In this document: positions 21,152 through 21,242 of the stretch, in pieces | Numbering within the stretch: position 1 is the stretch's first letter | Layout of the letters: every line of letters starts with the position of its first letter | Assembly (NCBI GenBank): GCA_021846725.1 | Contig: JAJZWK010000015.1 | Location: 1-21,242, forward strand | Source of the DNA: Actinomycetes bacterium | GTDB taxonomy: Bacteria; Actinomycetota; Acidimicrobiia; Acidimicrobiales; JAMCPL01 | Reading direction: 5' to 3' | Length of the DNA: 21,242 bases | The notes under the pieces: generated by a model | Databases searched by the model: none | Told to the model about the DNA's origin: nothing | Seen by the model: only the letters and a program-made list of their open reading frames with translations | Program-made: the position numbers and the translations under genes

Positions 21152-21242
21152 CAGATGAGAGAGGTGGCCGCAAGGTGAGGGAAGGCATCGTAGTCTCTGA
21201 CAAGATGGAATCTACTGTTGTGGTTGCCATAATCGAGCGAGT
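21148..21242 (+). CDS. rpsQ: 30S ribosomal protein uS17, 5' part only
   Basis: The frame from ATG 21148 reads MTDERGGRKVREGIVVSDKM followed by ESTVVVAIIER and runs off the window. RKVREGxVVSDKM-(D/E)-TVVV is the standard start of actinobacterial uS17, an early 16S rRNA-binding protein. It overlaps the rpmC stop and continues the S10 operon order rplP-rpmC-rpsQ. Confidence 0.93.
   Translation, partial: MTDERGGRKVREGIVVSDKMESTVVVAIIER

Overview
The window looks like chromosomal DNA from a member of the Actinomycetota. The str and S10 ribosomal clusters are actinobacterial in sequence. A folate/purine-salvage block (tilS, hpt, folE, folP, folB, folK) and an actinobacterial zincin (DUF2342-like) lie beside each other. 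GC is near one half by eye, and AGG, AGA and ATA codons are common even in ribosomal genes. EF-Tu reads DMPGHADYIKNM in its G3 region, which from memory fits deep-branching Actinomycetota better than Streptomyces or Mycobacterium; class-level placement is uncertain. Starts are a mix of ATG, GTG and TTG.

Layout. 1-262: no clear gene, only short direct duplications before purK. 263-1531: purK with a low-complexity insert. 1553-2710 (minus): Zn metalloprotease, convergent with purK and divergent from tilS. 2910-7684: tilS, hpt, folE, folP, a phosphatase-fold protein without catalytic residues, folB, folK; the ftsH gene normally found between hpt and folE is absent. 7766-9706 (minus): PPA1498-type metallophosphoesterase with two low-complexity inserts. 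9707-10196: leader and promoter region. 10197-14863: rpsL, rpsG, fusA, tuf. 14893-21242: rpsJ, then after a 232-base gap rplC, rplD, rplW, rplB, rpsS, rplV, rpsC, rplP, rpmC and the start of rpsQ.

How the genes work together. folE, folP, folB and folK supply the GTP-to-7,8-dihydropteroate steps of folate synthesis, whose one-carbon units feed purine synthesis; purK and hpt serve de novo and salvage purine supply. tilS modifies tRNA-Ile. The second half encodes elongation factors and ribosomal proteins.

The main surprises are: (1) long acidic, disordered-looking C-terminal tails on uL22, uS3 and uL29; (2) a probable pseudophosphatase inside the folate operon; (3) both minus-strand genes have the same bracket, an inverted repeat spanning both stop codons at the 3' end and a direct duplication of the start region with an offset of exactly 71 bp at the 5' end; (4) in-frame low-complexity expansions in PurK and the metallophosphoesterase. 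Together these suggest a genome in which short duplications and repeat expansions are frequent or tolerated. No tRNA, rRNA, IS element, CRISPR array or transposase was seen.
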